Below, in pieces: positions 6,261 to 9,069 of a DNA stretch of 9,069 nucleotides (positions within the stretch are counted from its first letter, which is position 1; each line of letters starts with the position of its first letter). A program made the position numbers and the translations under genes. The stretch is from Candidatus Accumulibacter vicinus (GTDB lineage: Bacteria; Pseudomonadota; Gammaproteobacteria; Burkholderiales; Rhodocyclaceae). The notes below the pieces were generated by a model. The model had not been told where the DNA came from. It ran no database searches and saw nothing but the letters and a program-made list of their open reading frames with translations. The stretch spans positions 1 through 9,069 of the forward strand of contig DIME01000027.1 in the NCBI GenBank assembly GCA_002425405.1, written 5' to 3'.

Positions 6261-6289
6261 TTCAATTCGAATCGAATTGGACGTATAAT
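6261..6289 (+). promoter_or_regulatory. Sigma-70-type promoter of petABC
   Basis: TATAAT at 6284-6289 is a perfect -10, and TTCAAT at 6261-6266 is a weak -35 (three of six) at 17-base spacing. Transcription would begin near 6296, giving a leader of about 45 bases before petA. This is the strongest promoter-like site in the window and separates petABC from the recR transcript. Confidence 0.65.
6263..6279 (+). promoter_or_regulatory. 17-bp perfect palindrome in the pet promoter spacer, candidate operator
   Basis: CAATTCGAATCGAATTG is an 8-1-8 perfect inverted repeat filling the spacer between the presumed -35 and -10. A second, overlapping 7-bp inverted repeat pairs TCGATTC (6257-6263) with GAATCGA (6269-6275). 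A protein bound here would block RNA polymerase. The regulator is unknown to me. Confidence 0.45.
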
Positions 6290-6340
6290 GGGGCAATTTA
6301 GTTCGTACCAACTTTTCATTACGTTCTAGGGATCAGCGCT

Positions 6341-6937
6341 ATGAGCAATGAGAGCAAAGTGGACTGCGGCAGGCGGCGACTGGTCGTCGCGACTGCTGCG
6401 GTCGGCGGGGTGGGGGCGCTAGCCGCGCTCGTGCCTTTCCTGTCTAGCATGCTGCCATCCGAGCGTGCCAAGGCGGCCGGCGCACCGGTCGAAGTCGACA
6501 TCGGCAGTCTCGAGCCTGGCCAGATGATCACTGTTGAATGGCGAGGCAAACCGGTGTGGATCTTCAATCGCAACCCATCCATGCTCGAAACATTGCCCAA
6601 GCTCAATGACTCGGTGGCCGATCCGAAGTCCGAGAAAAATATGCAGCCGGCCTATTGCAAGAACGAAACGCGCTCGATCAAGCCGGAAATTCTGGTTGCG
6701 GTGGGCATCTGCACACATTTGGGGTGCTCGCCTTCGACCAAGTTCAAGAAGGGTGCCGACGAAGGCATGGACAGCAATTGGCTGGGCGGTTTCCTGTGTC
6801 CCTGCCACGGTTCCACTTTCGACTTCGCCGGCCGTGTCTTCAAGAGCAAGCCGGCGCCGGACAATCTGGAAGTGCCGCCGCACATGTACCTGTCCGATAA
6901 GCGGATTCTCATCGGCGAAGACAAGAAGGGGGCTTAA
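6341..6937 (+). CDS. petA: Ubiquinol-cytochrome c reductase Rieske iron-sulfur subunit
   Basis: The Rieske protein takes the first electron from quinol at the Qo site of cytochrome bc1 and hands it to cytochrome c1. The 198 residues begin with a twin-arginine-type signal anchor (GRRRLVVATAAVGGVGALAAL), as expected because Rieske proteins are exported folded by Tat and stay anchored. Box I is C124-THLG-C129 and box II is C153-P-C155-HGS. From family knowledge, C124, H126, C153 and H156 hold the [2Fe-2S] cluster and C129-C155 form the stabilising disulfide; all are present. The insert between the boxes (KFKKGADEGMDSNWLGGF) is usual for proteobacterial forms. ATG 6341 has AGGGA at 6328-6332 with 8-base spacing. 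It is the first gene of petABC and lies three bases before petB. The symbol could equally be fbcF by other naming. Confidence 0.97.
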   Translation: MSNESKVDCGRRRLVVATAAVGGVGALAALVPFLSSMLPSERAKAAGAPVEVDIGSLEPGQMITVEWRGKPVWIFNRNPSMLETLPKLNDSVADPKSEKNMQPAYCKNETRSIKPEILVAVGICTHLGCSPSTKFKKGADEGMDSNWLGGFLCPCHGSTFDFAGRVFKSKPAPDNLEVPPHMYLSDKRILIGEDKKGA

Positions 6938-6940
6938 GCA

Positions 6941-8260
6941 ATGGCATCGAATACCAATTTCGAAAAGTACAAGTCTGACGGTTCCCTGCAGGGAAATCTG
7001 CTTGAGTGGTTTGATGCCCGTTTCCCGGCCACCTCGATGTGGCGCGGGCACCTTTCCGAGTACTATGCGCCGAAGAATTTCAATTTCTGGTACTTCTTCG
7101 GCTCGCTGGCGATGATGGTACTGGTCATCCAGATCCTGACCGGCATCTTCCTGGTGATGCACTACAAGCCCGATGCCTCGCTCAACGCCAATGGCATTCC
7201 AGTGGCCTTCGCCAGCGTCGAATACATCATGCGCGATGTGCCCTGGGGCTGGCTGATTCGCTACATGCACTCGACCGGCGCTTCGGCGTTCTTCATCGTG
7301 GTGTACCTGCACATGTTTCGTGGCATGCTGTACGGCTCGTACCGGCAGCCGCGCGAACTAATCTGGGTCTTTGGTACGCTGCTCTTCCTGTGTCTGATGG
7401 CCGAGGCCTTCATGGGCTATCTGCTGCCCTGGGGACAGATGTCCTTCTGGGGTGCGCAGGTGATCGTCAACCTGTTTTCCGCCATTCCGCTGATCGGTGA
7501 GCCCCTGTCGATCTGGATTCGTGGCGACTTTGTCGTCGGCGATGCCACGCTCAACCGCTTTTTCTCGTTTCACGTCATCGCTGTGCCGCTGGTGCTGCTC
7601 GGCCTCGTCGCCGCGCACATCCTGGCACTGCACGAAGTCGGCTCGAACAACCCGGACGGTGTCGAGATCAAGAAGCGCAAGGATGTTCACGGCAATCCGC
7701 TCGACGGCATTCCCTTTCACCCGTACTATACGGTCAAGGACATCGTCGGCGTGGTGGTGTTCCTGATGGTCTTCTCAATCATCGTTTTCTTCGCCCCCGA
7801 AGGCGGCGGCTACTTCCTCGAGTACAACAACTTTTTGCCGGCCGATCCGCTCAAAACCCCGCCGCACATCGCGCCAGTCTGGTATTTCACTCCCTACTAC
7901 TCGCTGCTACGCGCCATGGTCTGGCCGCTGTTCGGGATCGACGCCAAGTTCTGGGGGGTGGTGGCGATGGGTGCCGGTGTCGTCATTCTTGCCTTCCTGC
8001 CCTGGCTCGATCGCAGTCCGGTCAAATCGATCCGCTACCGCGGCCCGATCTTCAAGACCCTGCTGACCTTGTTCGTGATCTCCTTTGCCATCCTGGGTTT
8101 CCTCGGCACGAAACCGCCGTCCTACGCTTTCTTCGGCGTCATCCCCGGTGCACCTGTGGCGCAGGTGCTCAGCGCTTTCTACTTTCTCTATTTTCTGACC
8201 ATGCCCTGGTGGTCAAGGATCGACAAGTACAAGCCGGAACCCGATCGCGTGACGATGTAA
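6941..8260 (+). CDS. petB: Ubiquinol-cytochrome c reductase cytochrome b subunit
   Basis: Cytochrome b is the membrane core of the bc1 complex, carrying hemes bL and bH and the Qo and Qi quinone sites. The 439 residues are full length, with the cytochrome b6-like and subunit-IV-like parts fused as in other proteobacteria. Several hydrophobic helices are visible, starting with WYFFGSLAMMVLVIQILTGI. Heme ligands are H110 and H124 on helix B (13 residues between) and H211 and H226 on helix D (14 between). The Qo motif normally written PEWY reads P312-V-W-Y315. GYLLPWGQMSFWGAQV, the conserved cd1-region segment, is intact. The ATG at 6941 is preceded by GAAGGGGG (about 6925-6932) inside the end of petA, with good spacing. 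Translation is therefore likely linked to petA. Nothing indicates damage. Confidence 0.97.
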   Translation: MASNTNFEKYKSDGSLQGNLLEWFDARFPATSMWRGHLSEYYAPKNFNFWYFFGSLAMMVLVIQILTGIFLVMHYKPDASLNANGIPVAFASVEYIMRDVPWGWLIRYMHSTGASAFFIVVYLHMFRGMLYGSYRQPRELIWVFGTLLFLCLMAEAFMGYLLPWGQMSFWGAQVIVNLFSAIPLIGEPLSIWIRGDFVVGDATLNRFFSFHVIAVPLVLLGLVAAHILALHEVGSNNPDGVEIKKRKDVHGNPLDGIPFHPYYTVKDIVGVVVFLMVFSIIVFFAPEGGGYFLEYNNFLPADPLKTPPHIAPVWYFTPYYSLLRAMVWPLFGIDAKFWGVVAMGAGVVILAFLPWLDRSPVKSIRYRGPIFKTLLTLFVISFAILGFLGTKPPSYAFFGVIPGAPVAQVLSAFYFLYFLTMPWWSRIDKYKPEPDRVTM

Positions 8261-8273
8261 AGGACTGCACAAA

Positions 8274-8984
8274 ATGAAAAAACTGCTTATGGCATTGCTC
8301 TTTACCCCGGTCATCGCCCTCGCCAGCGGCGCTAGCGTACATCTTGACAAAGCGCCGGACGTGCAGGGCGACAAGGCGGCCCTGCAAAGCGGCGCGCGGA
8401 CTTTCGTGAACTATTGCCTGAACTGCCACGGCACAAGTTTTGTCCGCTACAACCGCCTGACCGATCTCGGTCTCACCGAGCAGCAGGTCAAGGAAAACCT
8501 GATGTTTACTGCAGTCAAGACCGGCGAGACGATGCGCATTGCCGCTCGCCCCGATGAGCAGAAAGTATGGTTCGGCGCAGCACCTCCGGACCTCTCGCTG
8601 GTGGCACGCGCACGCGCGTCGGAAGATGGTAGCGGCGCCGACTGGTTGTACACTTATCTGCGTTCTTTCTATATGGACGAAAACCGCCCGACCGGCTGGA
8701 ACAACACCCTGTTCGCAAATGTTGGTATGCCGCACGTCCTATGGCAGTTGCAGGGTCAGCAAGTGCTGAACAAGGAACAGCACTTGGAACTGGCTATACC
8801 CGGCACGCTGACACCTGCCGAGTACGACAAGCAGATCGGTGATCTGGTTGGTTTCCTGGTTTGGCTTGCCGAGCCCGATGCAGGGTTCCGCAGGAAGATC
8901 GGCTTCGGCGTCCTGGCCTTTCTGGTGGTGCTTTTCGCCTTCGCCTATCCGCTGAAGAAAGCGTACTGGAAAGACGTCAAGTAA
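8274..8984 (+). CDS. petC: Ubiquinol-cytochrome c reductase cytochrome c1 subunit
   Basis: Cytochrome c1 receives electrons from the Rieske protein and passes them to soluble or membrane cytochrome c. The 236-residue precursor starts with a Sec signal peptide (MKKLLMALLFTPVIALA, cleavage probably near residue 17-19). The covalent heme site is C48-LN-C51-H52. M152 in VGMPHVLWQLQG is the likely distal heme ligand, by position in the family. A single C-terminal membrane anchor (IGFGVLAFLVVLFAFAYPL) is followed by a basic tail KKAYWKDVK facing the cytoplasm. The start at 8274 has AAAGGA at 8259-8264, overlapping the petB stop, with 9-base spacing. With petA and petB just upstream it completes a three-subunit bacterial bc1 complex; no extra subunit gene is seen. 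In Betaproteobacteria sspA often follows, but the window ends before it. Confidence 0.96.
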   Translation: MKKLLMALLFTPVIALASGASVHLDKAPDVQGDKAALQSGARTFVNYCLNCHGTSFVRYNRLTDLGLTEQQVKENLMFTAVKTGETMRIAARPDEQKVWFGAAPPDLSLVARARASEDGSGADWLYTYLRSFYMDENRPTGWNNTLFANVGMPHVLWQLQGQQVLNKEQHLELAIPGTLTPAEYDKQIGDLVGFLVWLAEPDAGFRRKIGFGVLAFLVVLFAFAYPLKKAYWKDVK

Positions 8985-9007
8985 GCAGCAGCGCCGGGGT
9001 TTCACCG

Positions 9008-9067
9008 CGGCATCGCCGGCGAGGACGCGACAAGCGCCCGTAGCCACCGCGATGCCGATTCGTTTTT
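9008..9067 (+). terminator. Possible intrinsic terminator after petABC
   Basis: CGGCATCGC (9008-9016) pairs perfectly with GCGATGCCG (9049-9057), followed five bases later by TTTTT at 9063-9067. The 32-base loop can form a small inner stem, GGCG (9018-9021) with CGCC (9035-9038). The long loop and short T run make it weaker than a typical terminator, and the window ends here, so it could also be part of the next gene's leader. No coding signal is seen in 8985-9069. Confidence 0.35.
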
Positions 9068-9069
9068 GA

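Noticed and set aside
6419..7312. Minus-strand open frame (297 codons) opposite petA and petB
   Set aside because: It lies opposite two certain genes, its translation is His/Arg-rich without a family signature, and it spans their junction.
1..9069. CRISPR arrays, transposons, tRNA genes, defence or other novel multi-gene systems
   Set aside because: No spaced repeats, transposase or integrase motifs, tRNA cloverleaf or nuclease/toxin-like genes were seen; all genes but one belong to familiar families.

Overview
The window looks like a chromosomal segment of a GC-rich (roughly 60%) betaproteobacterium. A member of the Rhodocyclales (Azoarcus/Aromatoleum, Dechloromonas or Accumulibacter-like) is my best guess. 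This rests on protein resemblance from memory: the DnaX, YbaB and RecR sequences, the order petA-petB-petC, and an Aromatoleum-type NAD-linked aldehyde oxidoreductase. All genes are on the + strand.

Layout. (1) 1-3512 is an accessory metabolic operon: the 3' part of a tungsten aldehyde:ferredoxin oxidoreductase subunit (aorB-like), an FAD/NAD(P) oxidoreductase subunit (aorC-like), a MoaD/ThiS-type sulfur carrier, and a small unrecognised protein. The genes touch or nearly touch (gaps of 1, -1 and 3 bases), so they are probably one transcript whose beginning, perhaps with a polyferredoxin aorA, lies left of the window. (2) 3529-3628 is the 4.5S signal recognition particle RNA (ffs), starting only 16 bases after the operon. 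(3) 3735-6240 is the replication/recombination cluster dnaX-ybaB-recR. (4) 6341-8984 is petABC, the Rieske protein, cytochrome b and cytochrome c1 of a cytochrome bc1 complex, behind its own promoter. The last 85 bases contain no gene, only a hairpin followed by a T run.

How the parts work together. AorB would oxidise aldehydes to carboxylic acids at a tungsten-pterin site and pass electrons through Fe-S clusters to the FAD of AorC and then to NAD+. The MoaD-like protein probably supplies dithiolene sulfur for the pterin cofactor. DnaX is the clamp-loader ATPase, YbaB a nucleoid-associated protein and RecR a RecFOR mediator. PetABC oxidises quinol and reduces cytochrome c for aerobic or nitrate respiration.

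I found no convincing new defence or mobile system; most of the window is recognisable core metabolism. The points most worth a second look are: a perfect 17-bp palindrome lying in the spacer of the pet promoter; an inverted repeat around a perfect TATAAT inside a rare-codon patch of ybaB; a possibly leaderless dnaX; and the unrecognised small protein at the end of the aldehyde oxidoreductase operon.
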